Below the pieces are notes generated by a model that did not search any database, was not told where the DNA came from, and saw only the letters and a program-made list of their open reading frames with translations. From Bin80 sp965207565 (GTDB lineage Bacteria > Bacteroidota > Rhodothermia > Rhodothermales > Bin80), in contig CBDBMQ010000009.1 in NCBI GenBank assembly GCA_965207565.1, forward strand, positions 372,001 through 436,000: a stretch of DNA of 64,000 bases. The letters are read 5' to 3'. Within the stretch, counting starts at the first letter, position 1. The number at the start of each line of letters is the position of its first letter. The position numbers and the translations under genes were made by a program. Of the stretch, positions 56,944-64,000 are shown piece after piece.

Positions 56944-58230
56944 ATGACACCAGATCTTTGTATTCAGAATGGAGCAATTCTAAATCTCTCGACGGGGAAG
57001 AGTCGGCGTGCAGACATACGTATTCGCGGTGGTCTGATTGTAGAAATAGGCTTGAACCTTACGGTCTCCGATGAGCGGGTTTTGGATGCGAAAGGACGAA
57101 TGATTTCCCCTGGGTGGATGGACATGCATGTTCATTTACGGGATCCCGGTGAGGAGCATAAGGAGACCATTGGAACAGGCTGTCGGGCAGCTGCTTTCGG
57201 GGGCTTTACCGCGGTTGCCTGTATGCCAAATACGAATCCGCCAATAGACAACAGGGAAGCTGTTTATTCATTGATTAAGCGGGCGGAAGAGTTGCCCGTG
57301 GATGTGCATCCGATTGCCTGTGTATCCCGGGGCCGGCAGGGGAAAGAGTTATCTGAGATGGTTGAATTGGCAGCTACCGGGGCAGTGGCATTCAGCGATG
57401 ATGGATCGCCGGTTCAGAATGGGAGCCTCATGCGCCGAGCACTTGAATACACCAGGGTTGTTGGTAAGCCGATCATTAATCATATGGAAGACTTGTCTCT
57501 GGGGCCCAAGGGACAGATGAATGAAGGGATCATATCCACCAACCTTGGGCTGACACCGATCCCAACGTTTTCGGAAGAGTCAATGCTGGGGCGGGATCTC
57601 ATGTTGGCGGAATTAACAGAGGGACATTTACATGTAGCACATGTATCGACTGCACGTTCGACGGCAATGATCCGGGAAGCGAAAGCGCGCGGGATCTATG
57701 TGACGGCGGAGGCATGTACACATCATTTTTCATTGACCGATGAGATGGTTGAGGAGTCTGGCTTTGATGTACAGACCAAAATGCATCCGCCCCTCAGGAC
57801 GGCCGAGGATGTAGAAGCAATTCGAGCCGGGCTTTGTGATGGAACCCTGGATGTGATTTGCACGGACCATGCACCGCATGCCGCTTTTGAGAAGGAAACG
57901 GACTTTGTATCGTCCCCATTTGGCATCATTGGGCTTGAAACGGCTTGGGGACTCACTGGGCAGCACCTGATCGCCACCCAGCGCTTAAGTGTTGCCGAGG
58001 CCATAAACCGGCTCTGTGTTACTCCGCGTGAGATTCTGGGGCTCGATGTCCCGGCGCTTGAAGCGGGAGCAAAAGCGAATTTGACGATCTTTGATGCGAC
58101 AACCAACTGGGTATTTGAGTCCAGGCACATTCACTCCAAGAGTCGAAATACCCCGTTCGTGGGCTCGCCCATGACCGGACGCGCTTGGGCGATTTATAAT
58201 AAAGGGCAACTGGTGGAGCATCAACCGTGA
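56944..58230 (+). CDS. pyrC: dihydroorotase
   Basis: 428 residues. The metal-binding start is DMHVHLRDPGEEHKETIGTG (~58-77), with CMPNTNPPIDNR after it. Other motifs are SDDGSPVQNGSLMRRALEY, INHMED, LHVAHVSTARST, VTAEACTHHFSL and DVICTDHAPHAAFEKE. It is a class I (PyrC/PyrX type) amidohydrolase that cyclises N-carbamoyl-aspartate to dihydroorotate in de novo pyrimidine synthesis. The zinc ligands look complete, so it should be active and not a non-catalytic PyrX. The last bases overlap the ddl start (GTGA), so the genes are coupled. Confidence 0.95.
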   Translation: MTPDLCIQNGAILNLSTGKSRRADIRIRGGLIVEIGLNLTVSDERVLDAKGRMISPGWMDMHVHLRDPGEEHKETIGTGCRAAAFGGFTAVACMPNTNPPIDNREAVYSLIKRAEELPVDVHPIACVSRGRQGKELSEMVELAATGAVAFSDDGSPVQNGSLMRRALEYTRVVGKPIINHMEDLSLGPKGQMNEGIISTNLGLTPIPTFSEESMLGRDLMLAELTEGHLHVAHVSTARSTAMIREAKARGIYVTAEACTHHFSLTDEMVEESGFDVQTKMHPPLRTAEDVEAIRAGLCDGTLDVICTDHAPHAAFEKETDFVSSPFGIIGLETAWGLTGQHLIATQRLSVAEAINRLCVTPREILGLDVPALEAGAKANLTIFDATTNWVFESRHIHSKSRNTPFVGSPMTGRAWAIYNKGQLVEHQP

Positions 58231-59318
58231 CACTGCAACACACTCCTTCCGTACCACACCTCGTTCTTGTTTACGGAGGTCAGTCGGCTGAACATGAAGT
58301 TTCTTTGGTATCGGCACGTAATGTCTTTCATGCCATAGATCGGACACGCTATGTAGTCACGCTGGTTCGTATAGATCGTGACGGTACATGGGTTCGCGTG
58401 GCAGCCACTTCGGATACGCCGTTCTCACAGATTGATTTCGAGGCACCGGGGGAGGTGGTCTTCTTGAAACCGGATGGGGGATTGACTCCGGTTGAAAGCC
58501 CACAGGATGCGGTTCATGTGGATGTAGTATTTCCCGTTCTGCATGGGACAAATGGGGAAGATGGGGCGATTCAGGGCCTGTTTCAGATGTACAGGGTTCC
58601 CTGTGTGGGAGCGGGGGTTCTTGGCTCATCCGTTTGTATGGATAAGGATGTTTCCAAGCGCCTATTACGGGAGGCAGGGATCGCCGTACCGGACTTCAGG
58701 GTTCTCTATAATGGAGAGACCAACCTCCCCAGTTATGACTATCTAGCCCGAATGCTCGGTAAAACACTCTTTGTTAAACCGGCAAACACAGGATCTTCCA
58801 TCGGGATTTCCCGCGTAGAGTCTTTGACGGAATATCAATCGGCGATTGAAGAGGCGTTCAAGTATGATGAAAAAGTGCTGGTGGAAGAAGCGATTACAGG
58901 GCGTGAGATTGAATGCGCTGTATTGGGTCGAAATCCGGTTCACGTATCTGTTTGCGGCGAGATAACCACGACATATCCCTTTTACTCGTATCAGGCAAAG
59001 TATAAAGATGAGTCTGCAACCGAGATCATCATTCCAGCACCAATGCCGGAGGCAGTCATGGCGCACATGCAGGATTTAGCCCGGCAGGCCTGCCGAGCTC
59101 TTGATTGTTTTGGGATGGCCCGGGTAGATTTTTTTCTTGAAGAAGATAATCGAGTATTGGTCAATGAAGTCAATACCATTCCAGGGTTTACGTCGGTCAG
59201 TATGTATCCATTGCTTTGGGATTATTCCGGGATGTCGTTTTCCGATCTTGTGGATGCCCTGATCCAGGATGCCTTTGTCACCCATTACCGACGCTCACAA
59301 TTGATTCGCAGTCGGTAA
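58227..59318 (+). CDS. ddl: D-alanine-D-alanine ligase
   Basis: 363 residues from GTG 58227. The N-terminal motif VYGGQSAEHEVSLVSARNV is followed by ATP-grasp core motifs VFPVLHGTNGEDGAIQG, VKPANTGSSIGISRV (~180-194), VEEAITGREIECAVLG and the metal site VNEVNTIPGFTSVSMYP. It joins two D-alanines with ATP for the peptidoglycan stem peptide. The long form (~360 residues) with the EHEVS start is typical. The stop codon overlaps the murF start at 59318 (TAATG), so it sits in an operon with its pathway partner. Confidence 0.95.
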   Translation: MTLQHTPSVPHLVLVYGGQSAEHEVSLVSARNVFHAIDRTRYVVTLVRIDRDGTWVRVAATSDTPFSQIDFEAPGEVVFLKPDGGLTPVESPQDAVHVDVVFPVLHGTNGEDGAIQGLFQMYRVPCVGAGVLGSSVCMDKDVSKRLLREAGIAVPDFRVLYNGETNLPSYDYLARMLGKTLFVKPANTGSSIGISRVESLTEYQSAIEEAFKYDEKVLVEEAITGREIECAVLGRNPVHVSVCGEITTTYPFYSYQAKYKDESATEIIIPAPMPEAVMAHMQDLARQACRALDCFGMARVDFFLEEDNRVLVNEVNTIPGFTSVSMYPLLWDYSGMSFSDLVDALIQDAFVTHYRRSQLIRSR

Positions 59319-60619
59319 TGCCGTTTTCTATCGATACCCGGACATTAAAAGAGGGGGATACGTATATCGCAATCAAGGGGGAACGCTATAATGGGCATGA
59401 TTTTGTGCAGGAGGCGTTTAGAAGAGGTGCCTCAAAGGCGATTGTGGAGCGGGCGATAGAGGGAGTAAATGGGAGCAGGCTGAACATCGTCCCAGACACG
59501 ATCTCGCATATTGCGGAAGTTGCACACAAGAAAGTCAAGCAGGCAGATGCGCAAGTGATTGCGATCACCGGCTCAATGGGCAAGACCACCACACGCAAGG
59601 CCGTAGCGCAGGTGTTACGGGCCGCAGGCCCCGTGGTCTCTTCGGTCGGCAATCTCAATACAGTACTCGGGTTATCCCTCACTCTGGCGAACAGTGACCT
59701 TGAGACCAATACGTACCTGGTCCTTGAAATGGGAGCGGCGAAGAAGGGAGATCTGAAAGAGATCTGCCAGTACTTCAATCCGGATATTTCTATTGTGACG
59801 AATGTGCGGGGTGTTCATCTGGAGATGCTGGGTTCAATTGAGGGGGTTCAGCAGGAAAAGAGTGAGTTGGTTCGGGCACTTGATGCCACGGGGATTGCCT
59901 GCCTGAATGCGGATGATCCACATACGCGGGCAATGATTGCGGAATGCAAAGGCAAACATCTGCTGTACGGGATGGCTGCCGATGCGGATATAACGCCGGG
60001 TGAAATTACCGCCGAAGTCTCCTTATTGGGTGAACATGTCATTTACATCCTACTGGCTGCATTTGCAGCTGGAACCGCAGTGGGACTGCTCCCAGAAACA
60101 ATTAACGAAGCTCTGTGCGGATTGAAACCTGAAAAAGGACGCCTTAATCGGCTTCCCGGGAAAAATGGCTCTATTTTAATTGACGACTCCTATAATGCCA
60201 GTCCAGACGCGGTAAAGGTTGCACTGGACGTATTGCGTCAGCAAACTGCTCAAAGGCGTATTGCCTTCCTCGGTGACATGCTGGAGCTTGGTACAATAGA
60301 GCGTGAGGCGCACAAGGCGGTTTTAAAAAAGGCGATCCAGGATGCAGATCTGATCTATGGATGTGGTCCTCGAATACAGACAGCGGTGGAAGAATTGCCT
60401 GCCGCGCTGAAGCGTCGAATGCATTGCCTTCCTGATTCAAGGGAGTTCGCATACGAATTGACTCGCGGGAAGATCTATCAACCGGAATCGGGAGATGTGA
60501 TTTTGGTCAAGGGTTCACAGGGGGCGCGTATGGAGCGAATCAGCCGGGCCTTACTTGCAGAGTCAATCTCGCCAGAATCGGTACTTCCTCGCCAGACGGA
60601 AGCATGGCTTTCCATATAG
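59318..60619 (+). CDS. murF: UDP-N-acetylmuramoyl-tripeptide--D-alanyl-D-alanine ligase
   Basis: 433 residues from ATG 59318, at the ddl stop. The N-terminal RTLKEGDTYIAIKGERYNGHDFV is the UDP-MurNAc-binding part, but the usual first ~25 residues are missing. The frame opens upstream inside ddl (to 59216), so a longer start is possible. The ATP site is GSMGKTTTRKAV (~87-98). Other motifs are NLNTVLGLSLTL, EMGAAKKGDLKEI, NADDPHTR and DSYNASPDAV. MurF adds D-Ala-D-Ala, the product of the preceding gene, to UDP-MurNAc-tripeptide. The gene order ddl-murF fits one pathway. Confidence 0.93.
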   Translation: MPFSIDTRTLKEGDTYIAIKGERYNGHDFVQEAFRRGASKAIVERAIEGVNGSRLNIVPDTISHIAEVAHKKVKQADAQVIAITGSMGKTTTRKAVAQVLRAAGPVVSSVGNLNTVLGLSLTLANSDLETNTYLVLEMGAAKKGDLKEICQYFNPDISIVTNVRGVHLEMLGSIEGVQQEKSELVRALDATGIACLNADDPHTRAMIAECKGKHLLYGMAADADITPGEITAEVSLLGEHVIYILLAAFAAGTAVGLLPETINEALCGLKPEKGRLNRLPGKNGSILIDDSYNASPDAVKVALDVLRQQTAQRRIAFLGDMLELGTIEREAHKAVLKKAIQDADLIYGCGPRIQTAVEELPAALKRRMHCLPDSREFAYELTRGKIYQPESGDVILVKGSQGARMERISRALLAESISPESVLPRQTEAWLSI

Positions 60620-60816
60620 CAACACCGGCCCCATCGAACAAGTCGCAGGAATTTCCGTTCAAGAGGCCATATTAAGGTTTTACCTGAGGATCGTCAGGGG
60701 TTTATAACAAAGTTCTGTGGGTGATCGCCGGTGCGTCGCACTCTGCTGGCAGAGGTTGCCGTTAACGGAGGGTACAAGCGAAACTTCTGGTTCTGACTGC
60801 GACATCTGTTGATGCC

Positions 60817-61866
60817 ATGATAAAAGACATTTTAGAGGTACTACTTGGTCATCATCGTTTTGTGATTACAACTCACCAGCGTCCTGACGGGGATGCAATC
60901 GGCTCACAGGTTGCGCTTGGCAGGTTTCTTGAGCGCCTGGGTAAGGAAGTGGTGCTGTTTAATTCTGACCCCGTTCCACCTAGTCTGGAATGGATGCCAG
61001 ATTCAGAAGTGATCCGAACCGGGAATACCCTGGAAAATTTAAATGCAGTTGCCCGGGCGGATCTCTTTGTCGTAGTAGATACAAATTCAAGAACCCGGTT
61101 AGGTAAAACTGTGGACCGGGCTCTGGATCTCTACAAGGGGCCTGTATTACTGGTGGACCATCACACAGAACCGGAGTCCTGGTTTACTTGGATGCTGCGC
61201 GATGAGGATGCAGCGGCAACCGGAGAATTGATCTATGATTTGATTTGCACCTATGATCGGGATTCGATTGATTCAGACATGGCTACGGCGCTGTATACGG
61301 CACTCATGACGGATACAGGTTCGTTCCGGTTTTCTTCAGTAACTCCGAAGGTGCACAGAATGGCAGCAGATTTACTTGAGCGCGGAAGCTACTCGCCTTT
61401 GGAGGTCTATGCCGGGGTCTACGAGAACCATAGTCCCTCCTGGCCTCGTCTAGTTTCGATGGTATTTCAGGGATTGACTTTCTTGTATGAGGGGGAACTG
61501 GCGTATATCACAATCACCAGACACATGCTTGAGACGGCCGAGGTAGGGTATGGTGAGATTCATGGGTTTTCGGACATGATCATGTCTATTGCAGGGGTCC
61601 GTATTACACTCACTTTCACGGAAACGAGACGAGGTGTGAAGGTAAGTTTCCGATCCAAAGGCAGCCATCGAATGGATACCTGGGCGCAAACCTATGGCGG
61701 TGGAGGACACCAGAACGCAGCAGGAGCATTCATTCTACGCCCGATCAGGGAGGCGGTCGAGGTTGTTCTCGAAGGGATCCCTGACTTATTTAAAGAAGAA
61801 GACGTCATAGCCTTGGCCGAAGAAGATCAAGCCTACCTAAAAGCATTATCCAGTCCAAAACAATGA
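60817..61866 (+). CDS. nrnA: DHH/DHHA1 phosphoesterase (NrnA-type)
   Basis: 349 residues. DHH-family motifs: VITTHQRPDGDAIGSQVALG (motif I), FVVVDTNSRTRLG, LLVDHHTEPESWF (the DHH motif, ~115) and MTDTGSFRFSS. The C-terminal DHHA1 domain ends with WAQTYGGGGHQNAAGAFI. NrnA proteins degrade short oligoribonucleotides and 3'-phosphoadenosine phosphate with Mn2+ in the cytoplasm. It overlaps pepA by 4 bp (ATGA), so they are translated together. A 197-bp gap before it probably holds the promoter. nrnA is the most likely assignment; other DHH phosphodiesterases are possible. Confidence 0.88.
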   Translation: MIKDILEVLLGHHRFVITTHQRPDGDAIGSQVALGRFLERLGKEVVLFNSDPVPPSLEWMPDSEVIRTGNTLENLNAVARADLFVVVDTNSRTRLGKTVDRALDLYKGPVLLVDHHTEPESWFTWMLRDEDAAATGELIYDLICTYDRDSIDSDMATALYTALMTDTGSFRFSSVTPKVHRMAADLLERGSYSPLEVYAGVYENHSPSWPRLVSMVFQGLTFLYEGELAYITITRHMLETAEVGYGEIHGFSDMIMSIAGVRITLTFTETRRGVKVSFRSKGSHRMDTWAQTYGGGGHQNAAGAFILRPIREAVEVVLEGIPDLFKEEDVIALAEEDQAYLKALSSPKQ

Positions 61867-63362
61867 AAGTTTCTGTCACCACACTTAGTCTCCAGGATTT
61901 GGATGTAGATCTGCTCATCATCCCGGTTGGACGTTCGCTTGCGCGAGCCCGTGCAGCACAGATTGGCGGACCAGTTGGGGAGGCACTCAATACCGCGCTG
62001 ATTGATTTTGAGGGTGATCTCGAAGAGACTCTTTTATGCTATCCTGCCTCTGGTCGTGCCCGCAGGGTCGCGGTCGTTGGATTGGGATATCCAGAGAATG
62101 TTGATCGTGAGGCGCTTCGTAGGGCGGCCGCGGCGGGTGCACGCATGGCAATGAAGACCAAAGCAACCACCGTTGCTTTATGTCTGCCCGACTCACAGCT
62201 TGACTCTGAAGCGACGGGGCAATCCCTGGTAGAGGGGTACATGCTCGCCTCCTATGAATACGACCGTTATAAGACACGACCCAATGAGGAACGAACCATC
62301 ACGGAACGACTGGTCTTACATGCGGGTCGTGATGAAAAATCGGCTAGGCGGGGAGCAGAGCGTGGACGAATTGAAGCCGAAGCAACCATTACAGCACGTG
62401 ACCTGATTAATCTGTCTCCACACGATAAAACCCCAACTCTACTGGGGAAAATTGTCGAGCGCTTTGGTCGTAAATATGGCTATGAAGTGTCGGTCTGGGA
62501 TAAGACAGACATCGAGAAGGAGAAAATGGGGGGATTGCTGGGGGTGAACCGTGGCAGTCTTGAGCCACCCGTCATGATTGAAATGACATGGAAGCCCAGT
62601 AAAGCGGGGAACTCCCGGCCGGTTGTGCTGATCGGCAAGGGAATCGTTTTTGATACGGGTGGACTGTCTCTCAAGCCGACAAAAAACTCCATGGATCACA
62701 TGAAAGCAGACATGGCAGGTGCCGCTGCCGTGATCGGTGCCATGGAGGCCATTGCCCGCTTGGATGTCCCGTTGTACGTGATTGGCCTGATTCCGGCAAC
62801 AGACAATCGACCAGGACAGGATGCCTATGTCCCCGGAGATGTACTGCGAATGCATTCAGGGATGACTGTCGAGGTACTAAATACGGATGCAGAAGGGCGG
62901 CTGATTCTTGCAGATGCGCTCTCTTATGCAAAGCTGTACCGGCCGGAAATCGTGTTTGACCTCGCCACGCTCACGGGTGCACAGGTTGTCGCACTGGGGA
63001 GCCAGGTTGCTGCCGTCATGACCCGGGAGGATTCGGGGGCAAGCGAACGCCTGGAGCCGGTGATGGAAGCAGCGGAGCGCAGTGGAGATCTCTTACATCC
63101 AATGCCGATGCATGCCCATTATGCGGAGGCGCTCAAAAGCGATGTTGCAGACATCAAAAACATTGGTAACCGCGAAGCGGGCAGCATTACTGCCGCAAAA
63201 TTTCTCGAAAATTTTGTTGACTATCCATGGGTTCACATTGACATGGCAGGGCCATCATTTCTGAGGTTCGAACTGCCATATAGACCGGCTGGAGGGACGG
63301 GCTTCGGGGTTCGGCTTTTGACCGAATTTATTCGCGATTACGCATATCCCAAGAAGCGTTAG
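61863..63362 (+). CDS. pepA: leucyl aminopeptidase (M17)
   Basis: 499 residues. An N-terminal alpha/beta domain (~1-160) precedes the M17 catalytic domain: LINLSPHDKTP, VLIGKGIVFDTGGLSLKP, MDHMKADMAGAAAVIGAM and the signature NTDAEGRLILADALSYA (~341-357). The Lys, Asp, Asp and Glu metal ligands are present. The enzyme removes N-terminal residues from peptides with two metal ions; relatives also bind DNA in recombination. It sits between nrnA and pdxA, probably one operon. Confidence 0.95.
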   Translation: MKVSVTTLSLQDLDVDLLIIPVGRSLARARAAQIGGPVGEALNTALIDFEGDLEETLLCYPASGRARRVAVVGLGYPENVDREALRRAAAAGARMAMKTKATTVALCLPDSQLDSEATGQSLVEGYMLASYEYDRYKTRPNEERTITERLVLHAGRDEKSARRGAERGRIEAEATITARDLINLSPHDKTPTLLGKIVERFGRKYGYEVSVWDKTDIEKEKMGGLLGVNRGSLEPPVMIEMTWKPSKAGNSRPVVLIGKGIVFDTGGLSLKPTKNSMDHMKADMAGAAAVIGAMEAIARLDVPLYVIGLIPATDNRPGQDAYVPGDVLRMHSGMTVEVLNTDAEGRLILADALSYAKLYRPEIVFDLATLTGAQVVALGSQVAAVMTREDSGASERLEPVMEAAERSGDLLHPMPMHAHYAEALKSDVADIKNIGNREAGSITAAKFLENFVDYPWVHIDMAGPSFLRFELPYRPAGGTGFGVRLLTEFIRDYAYPKKR

Positions 63363-63390
63363 ACCCTTGACTGCGGACTCTAAAGAGCGC

Positions 63391-64000
63391 ATGCGCATTG
63401 CCATCACGCTGGGTGACCCCAATGGAATTGGCCCGGAAGTGGTGTTGAAGTGTCTGGATGATCCGCTGGTAATGAAGCGGGTAGAGCCGGTGGTCATTGG
63501 GGCAAAGAAGGTCTTGCAGGTTCATGCGAAGGCTTTGGGCAGGCGGCTACCCGCTCTCATCGAAAATATGACCGCCCCTCTTCCCAAGCGAGGCATCCGG
63601 ATTGTAGATACGAGTAAGGGGGAGGAGGTGTCGGTGGAGATGGGGAAACTGACACCTGGAGCCGGTAGCATGGCAATGAATGCCGTGGACGAAGGGATTC
63701 GCCTTGCGAAGCAGAAAAAGGTGAGTGCGCTGGTTACCGGGCCGATCTCAAAGCTGGCGATTGTTCGTGCAGGTTATAATTTTCCGGGGCATACAGAGTA
63801 TCTGGCCAAAAAGACGAACGTTAAGGATCAGGTCATGATGATGGTGTCCAGAGAGTTGCGCGTCAGCCTGGCTACCGGTCATATTGCCCTGAAACAGGTA
63901 TCAGAAAGGCTGACGATCAACGGGCTTGTCGCAAAGCTCAAACGTGTACGACTATCTCTAATTCGAGATTTTGGAATTTCACAGCCCAAGATCGCCGTCC
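63391..64000 (+). CDS. pdxA: 4-hydroxythreonine-4-phosphate dehydrogenase (5' part)
   Basis: 203 codons to the window edge. The start ATG 63391 gives MRIAITLGDPNGIGPE, the family N-terminus; a TTG at 63367 in the same frame would add eight residues. An AAAGAG Shine-Dalgarno lies 3-8 nt before the ATG. Further motifs are MAMNAVDEGIRLAK, ALVTGPISKLAI, FPGHTEYLA and VSLATGHIALKQV. PdxA oxidises 4-phosphohydroxy-L-threonine with NAD(P) in pyridoxal phosphate synthesis. The catalytic C-terminal half lies outside the window. Confidence 0.93.
   Translation, partial: MRIAITLGDPNGIGPEVVLKCLDDPLVMKRVEPVVIGAKKVLQVHAKALGRRLPALIENMTAPLPKRGIRIVDTSKGEEVSVEMGKLTPGAGSMAMNAVDEGIRLAKQKKVSALVTGPISKLAIVRAGYNFPGHTEYLAKKTNVKDQVMMMVSRELRVSLATGHIALKQVSERLTINGLVAKLKRVRLSLIRDFGISQPKIAV

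Noticed and set aside
1..64000. CRISPR array, rRNA or tRNA genes
   Set aside because: No spaced 25-40-bp repeats with unique spacers, no rRNA-like stretches and no convincing tRNA cloverleaf were seen. The regular repeats are coding modules or IS ends.

Overview
The window reads as chromosomal DNA from an uncultured member of the Bacteroidota/Rhodothermota (FCB) side of the tree. Four things point there. One very large protein ends in a type IX secretion (T9SS) C-terminal sorting domain. An outer-membrane TonB-type receptor carries an N-terminal carboxypeptidase-regulatory-like domain. Two PspC-domain genes are present. The gene order ffh-rpsP-rimM-trmD-rplS includes an S16 with a long Lys/Ala/Glu tail. 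Genus and species cannot be named from the sequence alone.

Layout. 1-2.9 kb: 3' part of a TonB-dependent receptor gene and a small PspC gene. 3-12.7 kb: an accessory island with a 33-bp inverted repeat, a heptad-repeat coiled-coil gene, a DUF4143 ATPase remnant, an intact IS21 element inside a small gene, a PEGA lipoprotein, a two-gene unknown membrane module, a replicon-like patch (HTH gene, two 18-bp direct repeats, a 34-bp perfect palindrome), and a GmrSD-like DUF262/DUF1524 defence gene. 12.7-20.1 kb: housekeeping genes (PspC, 5-formyl-THF cyclo-ligase, ffh, rpsP, rimM, trmD, rplS, an MqnA-like gene, smpB, tyrS). 21.1-39.8 kb: two tandem giant genes for Calx-beta/Ig-like repeat proteins with a C-terminal autotransporter-type barrel. 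The first is broken by an IS whose transposase fuses a DruA-like (DUF4338) domain to a Tn5-type DDE transposase. 39.8-42.1 kb: a cytosine methyltransferase remnant and an orphan AAA ATPase. 42.1-46.8 kb: a fused alpha/beta 2-oxoacid dehydrogenase E1, and a response regulator/histidine kinase pair with three apparent single-base frameshifts. 47.5-54.7 kb: a third giant repeat protein, with a T9SS signal. 54.9-56.3 kb: an ISL3 element. 56.9-64 kb: pyrC-ddl-murF, then nrnA-pepA-pdxA (pdxA runs off the window).

How it fits together. The core genes serve translation, protein targeting, pyrimidine synthesis, peptidoglycan precursor ligation and vitamin B6 synthesis. Between them lie surface-display genes that evolve by repeat duplication, and defence or mobile DNA. 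Closely similar Ig-like modules are carried by two secretion architectures, an autotransporter barrel and T9SS. All three complete IS elements have intact transposases, matching terminal repeats and target-site duplications, so insertion has been recent. In the first giant gene, removing the IS and one duplication copy restores the reading frame exactly.
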